Shown one piece after another: positions 27,818 through 35,353 of a stretch of 64,000 nucleotides of DNA (its first letter is position 1; every line of letters starts with the position of its first letter). Origin of the DNA: Sulfitobacter sp. CW3. GTDB taxonomy: Bacteria > Pseudomonadota > Alphaproteobacteria > Rhodobacterales > Rhodobacteraceae. The stretch lies in assembly GCF_019392245.1 (NCBI RefSeq), contig NZ_JAHXRL010000001.1, positions 558,001-622,000 of the forward strand, in the 5' to 3' direction. The notes under the pieces are model-generated. The model ran no database searches. It was not told where the DNA came from and saw only the letters and a list, made by a program, of their open reading frames with translations. The translations under genes were made by a program, and so were the position numbers.

Positions 27818-29325
27818 AGGGCCAAGGCCAGTTCGGCTTGGCGATACGGTTTGCGCAGGATCGCGGTATCGGCACCGATGTCTTCCATGCGCAGCACGCC
27901 CTCAAAAAACCCTGAGGTCATCAACACCCGCAGGTGCGGTTTCTCTGCGGCAATCCGCTGGGCAAGATCATGGCCGGTCATTTTGCCGGGCATCACCAAA
28001 TCGGTGAAAACCAGATCGATATCGTCGCGCTCTTGCACAATCACCCATGCGGCATCAGCCGTTTCGGCAGTGACACACTGGAACCCAAAGGCCAGCAGGC
28101 GGGCTTTGGACAGGCGCATCACCCGAACATCGTCTTCCACCAAAAGGATCACGCGGCCGCCGCCGATGGTCTCATCGGCTTGATCTTGGTCTTTATCCAC
28201 AACATTCTTGGTATCCGCGTCCTTGGAGGCGGGGAAATACAAGCTGATCGTGGTGCCTTGGCCCATCTCGCTGTAGATCGTGACGTGACCCGAAGATTGC
28301 TTGACGAAACCATAGACCATCGAAAGGCCAAGCCCGGTACCTTCGCCGGTTGGTTTTGTAGTGAAAAACGGTTCCATCGCGCGGTTGCGCGTTTCGGTGG
28401 ACATGCCTTCGCCGGTGTCGCTGACAGACAAACGGACATAGCTGCCGGTATTGATGCCGATCTCTTGGGCGATATAGGTGTCGTCCAGAACAACATTCCG
28501 GGTTTCAAAGAATACCTTGCCGCCATCCGGCATCGCATCCTGTGCATTCAGCGCCAGGTTCAGAACTGCGGTTTGCAGCTGTGTCGCATCTGCGCTGGTG
28601 TGCCACAAATCCTCTGCCAGCGACGCTTCGATGCTCACATGTGCGCCGATCGTCCGCTTCAGCATGGCGACGGCTTTGGACACCTGATCGTTCATCGCGA
28701 TCGTCTCGAGCTTGAGGCTGGTCGTGCGCGCAAACACCATCAATCGGGATGTAAGATCCGCGCCCAGCTCTGCCGCCTCAAGCGCGTCGGTGATCATCGC
28801 GCGGCTTTTCTCGGCGGTTTCTTCCATCTCCAACAGCTCAAGGTTCCCGATGACGACGGCAAGCAAATTGTTGAAATCATGCGCGATGCCGCCTGTCATT
28901 TGTCCGATTGCATCCATGCGCTGAGACCGTGCAGCGGCTTCCTCGGCTGCACGTCTTATGGATTGATCATGCAAAATGCCGACAAACGCGACTTCGCCGG
29001 CGATGTCCGCACGCCCGACCGAAAGATGCAGCGGAAAGATCGTGCCATCTGCACGTATGCCTTCGACGTCGCGGCCCAGCCCGATGATCCGTTTTTCGCC
29101 AGTATCAAGGTGATTGCGCAGGAAACCGTCATGACGAACGGCCATATCCTGCGGCATCAGAACTTTCACGTTCTGACCTGTAAGTTGTTCAACCGTATGA
29201 CCGAAAAGAGTCGCAGCAGCCTTGTTCAGACGTAATATCTTGCCAGATTGATCCGAGATAAGAATGGCATCGACTGCCGCATCAAGTAGTGCAAGCAGGA
29301 CAGCACCGTCATCTTCAATTTCCAT
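27787..29325 (-). CDS. PAS-domain hybrid histidine kinase with C-terminal receiver (FixL-like PAS, heme ligand replaced)
   Basis: The 512-residue soluble protein has a PAS domain (about 8-125), a HisKA domain with His149 in GGIAHDFNNLLAVVIGNLELL, an HATPase domain (DTGEGM, GEGTGLGLSMVYGFV) and a receiver domain (about 390-508, LLVEDD and LVFTDLVMPG). The PAS segment QNVKVLMPQDMAVRHDGFL...TGEKRIIGLGR is close to FixL. However, the position that I recall as the proximal heme histidine of FixL (DPHIIGIGR in Bradyrhizobium) is Arg79 here, so heme-based oxygen sensing is unlikely by that route. The gene is convergent with the response regulator at 27059 and overlaps its end. Confidence 0.85.
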   Translation of the reverse strand: MEIEDDGAVLLALLDAAVDAILISDQSGKILRLNKAAATLFGHTVEQLTGQNVKVLMPQDMAVRHDGFLRNHLDTGEKRIIGLGRDVEGIRADGTIFPLHLSVGRADIAGEVAFVGILHDQSIRRAAEEAAARSQRMDAIGQMTGGIAHDFNNLLAVVIGNLELLEMEETAEKSRAMITDALEAAELGADLTSRLMVFARTTSLKLETIAMNDQVSKAVAMLKRTIGAHVSIEASLAEDLWHTSADATQLQTAVLNLALNAQDAMPDGGKVFFETRNVVLDDTYIAQEIGINTGSYVRLSVSDTGEGMSTETRNRAMEPFFTTKPTGEGTGLGLSMVYGFVKQSSGHVTIYSEMGQGTTISLYFPASKDADTKNVVDKDQDQADETIGGGRVILLVEDDVRVMRLSKARLLAFGFQCVTAETADAAWVIVQERDDIDLVFTDLVMPGKMTGHDLAQRIAAEKPHLRVLMTSGFFEGVLRMEDIGADTAILRKPYRQAELALALQAVFEDTKP

Positions 29326-29405
29326 GTGTTCACTTCCGCGTCAAAAACAGTGGCCGATAATACTTAAAATCACCGGATTAGTTTTTCACACATCAGCGCG
29401 GCGCG

Positions 29406-30530
29406 CTACCTAATATCCCTAGAAACGTTCAACAGTGCCATCATATTTGAAAGCGTGATCACCCCGACAAGGCCATGCGCCCCCACAACCAGGAATTTGC
29501 GCCGCCCGGTTTTCTGCATCAACTTGAACAAATCCAACGCCATCATATCAAAGGAAACAGTGTTATCGGGCGCTGTTGGTTCTACCACGTCTTCGACGAT
29601 GGTGGTGGTCCAATGTTCGCGGTCAATCTTGTGCACGATCTGCGTATCAACATAGCCAAGTAGCGTGTCGTTTTCGACCACGGGGGCAAAGCTGATTGAC
29701 CGCTTGAGAAAGACCCGATTTACCAGCTCTGAAAGAGACAGGCTTGGGTCGACCGTCCACGGATCATGGGTCATCAGGCTGGCCACCGTGCGCCCGTCCA
29801 AGGCCACCCTCGTTTCAAGCTGGATCAATGTCGCCCGCGATGTCGCAAGCAAGAACAGCGCGATCAGCACGGGCCATATCCCTGAAACCATAGACCCCGA
29901 AAACACACCATAAAGGCCAAGCGCAATTAGACCGTAGGCAAAGAAAGTCGAGACCGTGACCGCGGTGCGTGTCGACACTAGCAGATCGCCTGAGCGCGCC
30001 CAAAGCCACGCGCGCAAGACGCGTCCGCCGTCCATGGGAAAGGCGGGCAAAAGATTAAACAGCGCAAGGACCAGGTTGATGATGGCCAAATATGAAAGGA
30101 CCGATTGGACCGCCTCCGATAGCCCTGCGAAATAGGCCAGTAGTTCGATGAACCAAAAGGCCAGCGCGATGGAAAGGCTGGCAAAGGGTCCGGCGATTGC
30201 AATCCAGAACTCGGTGTTACCGCTCAGCGGTTCTGACTGAAGCTCGGCAACGCCGCCGAACAAAAACAAGGTGATGCCCGAAACCTCGACGCCAAACCGG
30301 CGGGCAACTATGGCGTGGGCCAGTTCATGAAGCAGCAGCGACCCGAACAGCCCGAGCATTGCGATCACAGAGATCGCCCAGATCGTCGGTCGGTCGGCAT
30401 CAGGCAGTTGGCTGGGGAAATAGGTTGTTGAAAGGCTCCAGACCATCAGCGCCGCTATCAGCAGCCAACTGGCGTCGATCTTGATGTCAAATCCGCGCAG
30501 TTGCGTAATCTTTATTGCCTTACCCCACAT
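29406..30530 (-). CDS. Site-2 protease (M50) family membrane protein with CBS domains
   Basis: The 374-residue protein has about six transmembrane helices carrying the zinc motif HELAH (residues 68-72) and the second ligand motif NLLPAFPMDGGR (around 160-170), followed by two CBS domains (about 245-370, VASLMTHDPWTVDPSLSLSELV and FDMMALDLFKLMQKTGRRKFLVV). M50-CBS proteases cleave membrane-embedded substrates; CBS domains usually bind adenine nucleotides and may gate activity. Mycobacterium tuberculosis has a comparable M50-CBS protein in its DosR dormancy regulon. The start overlaps the stop of a 41-codon ORF, which is itself preceded by an FNR box. The substrate is unknown. Confidence 0.88.
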   Translation of the reverse strand: MWGKAIKITQLRGFDIKIDASWLLIAALMVWSLSTTYFPSQLPDADRPTIWAISVIAMLGLFGSLLLHELAHAIVARRFGVEVSGITLFLFGGVAELQSEPLSGNTEFWIAIAGPFASLSIALAFWFIELLAYFAGLSEAVQSVLSYLAIINLVLALFNLLPAFPMDGGRVLRAWLWARSGDLLVSTRTAVTVSTFFAYGLIALGLYGVFSGSMVSGIWPVLIALFLLATSRATLIQLETRVALDGRTVASLMTHDPWTVDPSLSLSELVNRVFLKRSISFAPVVENDTLLGYVDTQIVHKIDREHWTTTIVEDVVEPTAPDNTVSFDMMALDLFKLMQKTGRRKFLVVGAHGLVGVITLSNMMALLNVSRDIR

Positions 30531-30645
30531 GTGTCATTCCACCGCTATCGTCTTGATTGTCAGGAATAAACCGGCCAGCCAGTAGGGGCTGCGCGCACTC
30601 ATCAGGGTCGCTTACCCCCTTGAGCGCCTTTGTTGCTTTTAGCAT
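30520..30645 (-). CDS. Candidate 41-residue small protein translationally coupled to the M50-CBS protease
   Basis: An ORF of 41 codons plus stop starts at ATG 30645, eight bases after a near-perfect Shine-Dalgarno (GAGGAGG, 30660-30654). It ends in TAA overlapping the protease start by 11 bases. The product begins MLKATKALKGVSDPDECAQP, is soluble and polar, contains one cysteine, and ends in GGMTHVG. I recognise no family. The strong ribosome site, the overlap with the protease and the upstream FNR box (30705-30718) argue for real translation. It could be a regulator of the protease or a leader peptide that couples translation. Confidence 0.55.
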   Translation of the reverse strand: MLKATKALKGVSDPDECAQPLLAGRFIPDNQDDSGGMTHVG

Positions 30646-30704
30646 GCTGCCGTCCTCCTCGCTTAGCCGTAGCTCCCTTGTTAGTTACGTTTTTCTAAAC
30701 CGGG

Positions 30705-30718
30705 TTGATGAAGATCAA
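30705..30718. promoter_or_regulatory. Perfect FNR-type box (TTGAT-GAAG-ATCAA)
   Basis: All ten specified bases match. The box lies between the acetate kinase stop (30809) and the 41-codon ORF (start 30645), so it should drive the small ORF and the M50-CBS protease on the minus strand. TAACTA at 30687-30682 is the best nearby -10 candidate, about five bases off the ideal class II spacing. Confidence 0.78.
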
Positions 30719-30808
30719 TGCGGCGAGGCTTACCAGAGATCGAGGCATGAAATGTGTTCTGCGCGGCAGACTTAGGGGCGCGGAAGGGGGCGTTTGCGGT
30801 GGGTGCGA

Positions 30809-31990
30809 TCAGAACGCAAAGCTGCGGCAGGCGTTTGCCACGGTCAGTTCCTCGTTCGTGGGCAAAACAAGGGTTTTGACCCGACTGTCCGCCGCATCTA
30901 TCCGTGTGGCATTGGCAGCGTTCGCCCCGGCGTCCAGCTTGACCCCCAGCCATGCAAGACGGTCACATATCCCTTGGCGGATCAGGGCGGAATTTTCGCC
31001 GATACCGGCAGTGAACACCAATGCGTCCAGCCCGCCAATTGAGGGCAAAAGACCCGCCAAAGTGCTGGCCGCGCGATAACAGAAAAGCGCAATGGCATCC
31101 GCTGCGTGCGGATCGGCGCTGTCTTGCAGCACCTGAACGTCATTGCTGATGCCAGAGACCCCCAAGAGGCCGGATTTATTGTACAGCAGGTCTTGGATTT
31201 CAGGGGCGTCCATCGCTTTGGCCTGCATCAGGTATAACACGACGCCGGGGTCCAGCGCGCCACAGCGGGTGCCCATCATCAGGCCATCCAGCGCGGTGAA
31301 CCCCATGCTGGTCGCCCTGCTTTTGCGGCCCTTCATGGCACAGATGCTGGCCCCGTTGCCAAGATGTGCGACCATCACACGGCCCTCGGCCTCTGGGCCT
31401 AGGTGATCGGGCAGGACGCTGGCGATATAGTCATAGGAAAGACCGTGAAACCCGTAGCGCAGGATACCTTCGTCGGTCAGGTCGCGGGGCAGGGCAAAGG
31501 CCTGTGCAAGCGGGTCCTGCGTGCGGTGAAAACTGGTGTCGAAACAGGCGATTTGGGGCAGGTCGGGCTGCCAATGCGCCACCGCGTGGATGGCGGCGAT
31601 GTTATGGGGCTGGTGCAACGGGGCAAGCGGCGACAGGGTCTGAAGCTGTTGCAGCACCGCGTCGGAAATGCGTGTCGGCTTGGTGAAATTCTGCCCGCCG
31701 TGCACGACCCTGTGCCCAACAGCGACAAGCGAGCCAAAGCTTTGGTGGTTTTCCAACCACGGAAGAAGCATCGCGATCACTTGTTCGTGGCTCGCAGAGG
31801 CATCCAGCGTTTCCGGCAAGTCTGCGCCAAGGGCGCGGCCTTGGCTGTCGCGTGCGTAAAACACCGCGTTTTCCCCGATCCCGGTGATCTTGCCGCTGAT
31901 CATAGGCACAGCTGACGTTGTATCCCGTTCAAAGACCGCGAATTTCAGGCTTGATGATCCGGCGTTCAGTGTCAGGAAAACCCCGCTCAT
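30809..31990 (-). CDS. ackA: Acetate kinase
   Basis: The 393-residue enzyme interconverts acetyl phosphate plus ADP with acetate plus ATP. Motifs of the family are present: LNAGSSSLKFAVF at the N-terminus, GHRVVHGG, MVAHLGNGASICAM, DGLMMGTRCGALDPGV and VFTAGIGENSALIR. ATG 31990 overlaps the phosphotransacetylase stop (ATGA). Together with the upstream fused phosphotransacetylase and PhaC it forms an operon that can drain acetyl-CoA to acetate with ATP gain, or to polyhydroxybutyrate, when respiration is limited. Confidence 0.94.
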   Translation of the reverse strand: MSGVFLTLNAGSSSLKFAVFERDTTSAVPMISGKITGIGENAVFYARDSQGRALGADLPETLDASASHEQVIAMLLPWLENHQSFGSLVAVGHRVVHGGQNFTKPTRISDAVLQQLQTLSPLAPLHQPHNIAAIHAVAHWQPDLPQIACFDTSFHRTQDPLAQAFALPRDLTDEGILRYGFHGLSYDYIASVLPDHLGPEAEGRVMVAHLGNGASICAMKGRKSRATSMGFTALDGLMMGTRCGALDPGVVLYLMQAKAMDAPEIQDLLYNKSGLLGVSGISNDVQVLQDSADPHAADAIALFCYRAASTLAGLLPSIGGLDALVFTAGIGENSALIRQGICDRLAWLGVKLDAGANAANATRIDAADSRVKTLVLPTNEELTVANACRSFAF

Positions 31991-33384
31991 GGGGTGGGGC
32001 CGGTGTTCGTGCTATGGGCAAATATTTGCGCCATCGCCGCAGACGCGATGCGTGACAATACGCCATCGGCCCGGCTGGTCAGCACGATTGGAACACGTGC
32101 CCCCAATACGACCCCGCCCGCATCTGCCCCGGCAAGATAGATCAACTGTTTTGCAATCATGTTGCCCGATTCAAGGTCGGGCACGATCAGGATATCCGCT
32201 TGCCCCGCCACGTCCGATACGATCCCTTTGGCATCGGCGGCGGCTTTTGAAATGGCGTTATCAAACGCAAGCGGCCCATCAAGCAGCCCGCCGGTAATCT
32301 GGCCGCGATCCGCCATCTTGCACAAGGCCGCGGCATCGACCGTCGAAGGAAGGTTGGAGGTCACAGTCTCTACCGCTGACAGCAGCGCCACCTTGGGCAG
32401 ATCGATACCTAGGGCTTTGGCAAGGTCGATGGCATTTTGCACGATGTCGCGTTTGGCAGGCAGATCCGGGAACGTATTGATTGCGGCATCACTGATCAGC
32501 AAAAGCTTGGGGTAGGTCGGCACATCCAGCGCGAAAATATGGCTCATCCGGCGTTCAGTGCGCAATCCGGTCGCTTTGTCCAAGGCGGGTCTTAGCAATT
32601 CATCGGTGTGGATTTTGCCTTTCATCAACATATTGACCGTGCCCGCGCGGGCCAGTGCGACGGCCTGTTCGGCGGCGGCATGGCTGTGGGGCACGTCAAT
32701 GATTTCAACGCCGGACAGATCGCAGCCCGCATCTTGTGCTGCCGCTTCGATTTTTGCGCGTGGTCCGACCAGAACCGGAACGATGATGCCCTTTTCACCT
32801 GCCTCAAGCGCGCCGTTCAAAGACGCGGCATCACAGGGGTGAACGACGGCAGTCGGCACCGCTGCCAAGGACGATGTCGCGCTAATCAGTTTCTCGAACC
32901 GGCTACCGCGCTCGTGCAGATGCACCTCGGGCAACACCACGCGGGGGCGGCGGACTTTGGCAGTGGGGGCCACGACCAGCGCCTCCCCCTCGATGACGGT
33001 TTCGCCCTTTTGGTTCGTGCACAGGCAGTCCAGGGTGACATGATTGTGCTTTGCGTTTTTCTCGGTGACCGTGACACGGATCGTCACAGTATCGCCCAGC
33101 CCGACGGCCTGCAGGAATTTCAAATTCTGGTTCAGATAGATCGTTCCCGGCCCGGGCAGTTCCGTGCCCAACACCGCAGAGATCAGCGCGCCGCCCCACA
33201 TCCCATGCGCAATCACTTTGTGGAACATGTCCGAATGGGCGTATTCCTGATCCACATGCGCGGGGTTCACATCGCCGGACATGACCGCAAACAGTTCGAT
33301 ATCTGCGGGCTTAAGCGTGCGGGTCAGTTCCGCGCTTTCGCCGACTTTGATTTCGTCGAATGTTCGGTTCTCAATGAATTGCAT
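31987..33384 (-). CDS. Bifunctional MaoC-like hydratase / phosphate acetyl(butyryl)transferase
   Basis: The 465-residue protein fuses a MaoC-type (R)-specific enoyl-CoA hydratase domain (1-145: FAVMSGDVNPAHVDQEYA, then IAHGMWGGALISAVLGTELPGPGTIY, which carries the Asp/His catalytic motif) to a PTA/PTB domain (about 160-460: GPRAKIEAAAQ, MKGKIHTDELLRPAL, LLISDAAINTFPD, VPDLESGNMIAKQL). The transferase half makes acetyl- or butyryl-phosphate for the adjoining acetate kinase. The hydratase half could supply (R)-3-hydroxyacyl-CoA to the PHA synthase encoded 38 bp upstream. That metabolic link is inference; the domains are clear. Confidence 0.9.
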   Translation of the reverse strand: MQFIENRTFDEIKVGESAELTRTLKPADIELFAVMSGDVNPAHVDQEYAHSDMFHKVIAHGMWGGALISAVLGTELPGPGTIYLNQNLKFLQAVGLGDTVTIRVTVTEKNAKHNHVTLDCLCTNQKGETVIEGEALVVAPTAKVRRPRVVLPEVHLHERGSRFEKLISATSSLAAVPTAVVHPCDAASLNGALEAGEKGIIVPVLVGPRAKIEAAAQDAGCDLSGVEIIDVPHSHAAAEQAVALARAGTVNMLMKGKIHTDELLRPALDKATGLRTERRMSHIFALDVPTYPKLLLISDAAINTFPDLPAKRDIVQNAIDLAKALGIDLPKVALLSAVETVTSNLPSTVDAAALCKMADRGQITGGLLDGPLAFDNAISKAAADAKGIVSDVAGQADILIVPDLESGNMIAKQLIYLAGADAGGVVLGARVPIVLTSRADGVLSRIASAAMAQIFAHSTNTGPTP

Positions 33385-33422
33385 CAGATCGCGCCTTTCA
33401 GGGCTGTCATAAACATCGGTGA

Positions 33423-35258
33423 TTACTCCTGAAAAATATAGGTGCCGGGCGCATCACAGAGCGGCGCGTATTTGTCTTCTTTGGTGCCCATCGGGGGCGG
33501 GGCGACCGGTGCGCCGGATTTGTCTTCCAACCACGAAACAAGGGCAGGCCACCAAGATCCGTCAACGACGTCGGCGTCGGCAAACCAGCGGTCGGGGTCG
33601 TGATAGGGTGCATCCTTGTGCTTGGCGCGCATGCGATAGTGGCGATGGGGGTGGCCGGGTTCGGACACGATACCCGCGTTATGCCCGCCATTTGTCAAAA
33701 CAAAGCTGACATCGGTGTCGGACAAAAGATTGAACTTATAAACCGAATGCCACGGGGCCACATGATCGCGTTCAGTGCCCACCATAAAGACGGGTGCGCG
33801 GATATCGGTGATCGCAACCGGTTCGCCGGCCACCAGAAAACGCCCTTCGGCAAGGTCGTTGTTCAAAAACAGCTGCCGCAGGTATTGCGAATGCATCTTG
33901 TAGGGCATGCGCGTCGCGTCTGCGTTCCACGCCATCAGGTCGTTCATCTCGGACCGGCCGCCCATCAGGTAGTCGTGAATAACCCGCGACCAAACCAGAT
34001 CATTCGACCGCAAAAGCTGGAATGCGCCGGCCATCTGTTTGGTATCAAGATAGCCCTTATCCCACATCATATCATCAAGATAGGCAAGCTGGCTGTCGTT
34101 GATGAACAGCGTCAATTCGCCCGCTTGCGTGAAATCAACCTGTGCCGCTAAAAGCGTCAGGCTTTTTAGCCGCGTATCATTGTCGCGCGCCATCGCGGCT
34201 GCGGCGATCGACAACAACGTACCGCCCAGACAATAGCCCACCGCGTGAATGTGCTGGCCGCCGGTGATTGTATCGACCGCGTTAACCGCATCCATCACCC
34301 CGCTGGAAAGGTAATCATCCATGCCCAGATCGCGGTCATCGCCATCGGGGTTCTTCCACGAGATCATGAACACGGTGAACCCCTGCGCCGTCAGATACCG
34401 GACAAAGGAATTTTCCGCGCTTAGATCAAGAATGTAATATTTCATGATCCACGCAGGGACGATAAGAATGGGCTCGGGCCGGACCTTGTCCGTCGTAGGG
34501 GCGTATTGGATCAGTTCGATCAGCCGGTTGCGGTACACGACCTTGCCGGGGGTCGTCGCCAAATTCCCGCCGACTTGAAATTCCTCAAGGCCGACGGGCT
34601 TTTCGCCGGTATTCGCCCGCGCTGCGTCCTCAAGGAAATTCTGCCAGCCGCGCACCAGGTTCATGCCGCCTTCGCTTGCAGTTTTGGCCAATACCTCGGG
34701 GTTGGTAAGCGCAAAGTTGGAGGGTGAATAAACGTCAAGGATCTGACGCGTTACAAAGGTCACCACGTCTTCGTGCTGGCGGGTGACGCCTGCAACACCT
34801 GTGGTCGCATTTTGCCACCATTGCTGGTTCAACAAGAACCCCTGCGAGATCATATTGAAGGGCCATTGCTGCCACGCTTCGTCTTTGAACCGCCTGTCCT
34901 GAGGCAGCGGCGTGATGCAGGTGTCGGGCGTGTTCGGATTTTTGGCACAACGGGCGGCGTGGTTCGCGAACCGCCATATTTTTTTGCCGGCTTTCTCTAA
35001 CAGCTCAAGCTGCTTGCCGGGGGCCGAAGACAGATGCAACAGCCAGTCCGAATATGCGGCAGCAAGTGCAATGGGGGATATGCCACCAGTGAAACGCGCC
35101 TGAGCCGCCTTCAGCCCCTTGTCCATGGCCTGTTCCATCGTCGCATGGATATGTGAACGGTGCTCCGGTGTGGTATTGGAATACAGGTTCGGTTTTGGCG
35201 GGGGGCTGGGGCGCGTTGCTAGTGATGTTGTATCATGAAGTGAGGCTATATTTGCCAT
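33423..35258 (-). CDS. phaC: Class I poly(R)-hydroxyalkanoic acid synthase
   Basis: The 611-residue protein has the PhaC N-terminal domain (DEAWQQWPFNMISQGFLLNQQWWQNATTGV) and an alpha/beta-hydrolase domain with the lipase-like box GYCLGG and nucleophile Cys343. The catalytic Asp is expected in VGTERDHVAPWHSV and the His in NGGHNAGIVSEPGHP. It polymerises (R)-3-hydroxyacyl-CoA into storage polyester. The N-terminal 25 residues are proline/serine rich and variable. A TTGAC-N4-GTCAA box ends 66 bp upstream, and pta-ackA follow, so polymer synthesis appears tied to low oxygen. Confidence 0.93.
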   Translation of the reverse strand: MANIASLHDTTSLATRPSPPPKPNLYSNTTPEHRSHIHATMEQAMDKGLKAAQARFTGGISPIALAAAYSDWLLHLSSAPGKQLELLEKAGKKIWRFANHAARCAKNPNTPDTCITPLPQDRRFKDEAWQQWPFNMISQGFLLNQQWWQNATTGVAGVTRQHEDVVTFVTRQILDVYSPSNFALTNPEVLAKTASEGGMNLVRGWQNFLEDAARANTGEKPVGLEEFQVGGNLATTPGKVVYRNRLIELIQYAPTTDKVRPEPILIVPAWIMKYYILDLSAENSFVRYLTAQGFTVFMISWKNPDGDDRDLGMDDYLSSGVMDAVNAVDTITGGQHIHAVGYCLGGTLLSIAAAAMARDNDTRLKSLTLLAAQVDFTQAGELTLFINDSQLAYLDDMMWDKGYLDTKQMAGAFQLLRSNDLVWSRVIHDYLMGGRSEMNDLMAWNADATRMPYKMHSQYLRQLFLNNDLAEGRFLVAGEPVAITDIRAPVFMVGTERDHVAPWHSVYKFNLLSDTDVSFVLTNGGHNAGIVSEPGHPHRHYRMRAKHKDAPYHDPDRWFADADVVDGSWWPALVSWLEDKSGAPVAPPPMGTKEDKYAPLCDAPGTYIFQE

Positions 35259-35323
35259 CTTCCGGCCCTTTCAAAAGCAACGCGAATGTATCATCCGGAT
35301 ACACCAGATCGGCCGCACGATAA

Positions 35324-35337
35324 TTGACCTGCGTCAA
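35324..35337. promoter_or_regulatory. FixK/FNR-type box (TTGAC-CTGC-GTCAA)
   Basis: A perfectly symmetric variant of the FNR/FixK site lies between the metal ATPase stop (35354) and phaC (start 35258). On the minus strand a TATCCG hexamer at 35301-35296 puts a predicted start exactly 41.5 bases from the box centre, the class II arrangement, giving a leader of about 30 nt for phaC. Confidence 0.75.
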
Positions 35338-35353
35338 TCATCGGCCCGGTATT

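Noticed and set aside
27934..29235. A 433-codon open frame on the plus strand
   Set aside because: It is antisense to the hybrid histidine kinase, which shows all expected motifs; the antisense product has no recognisable domain.
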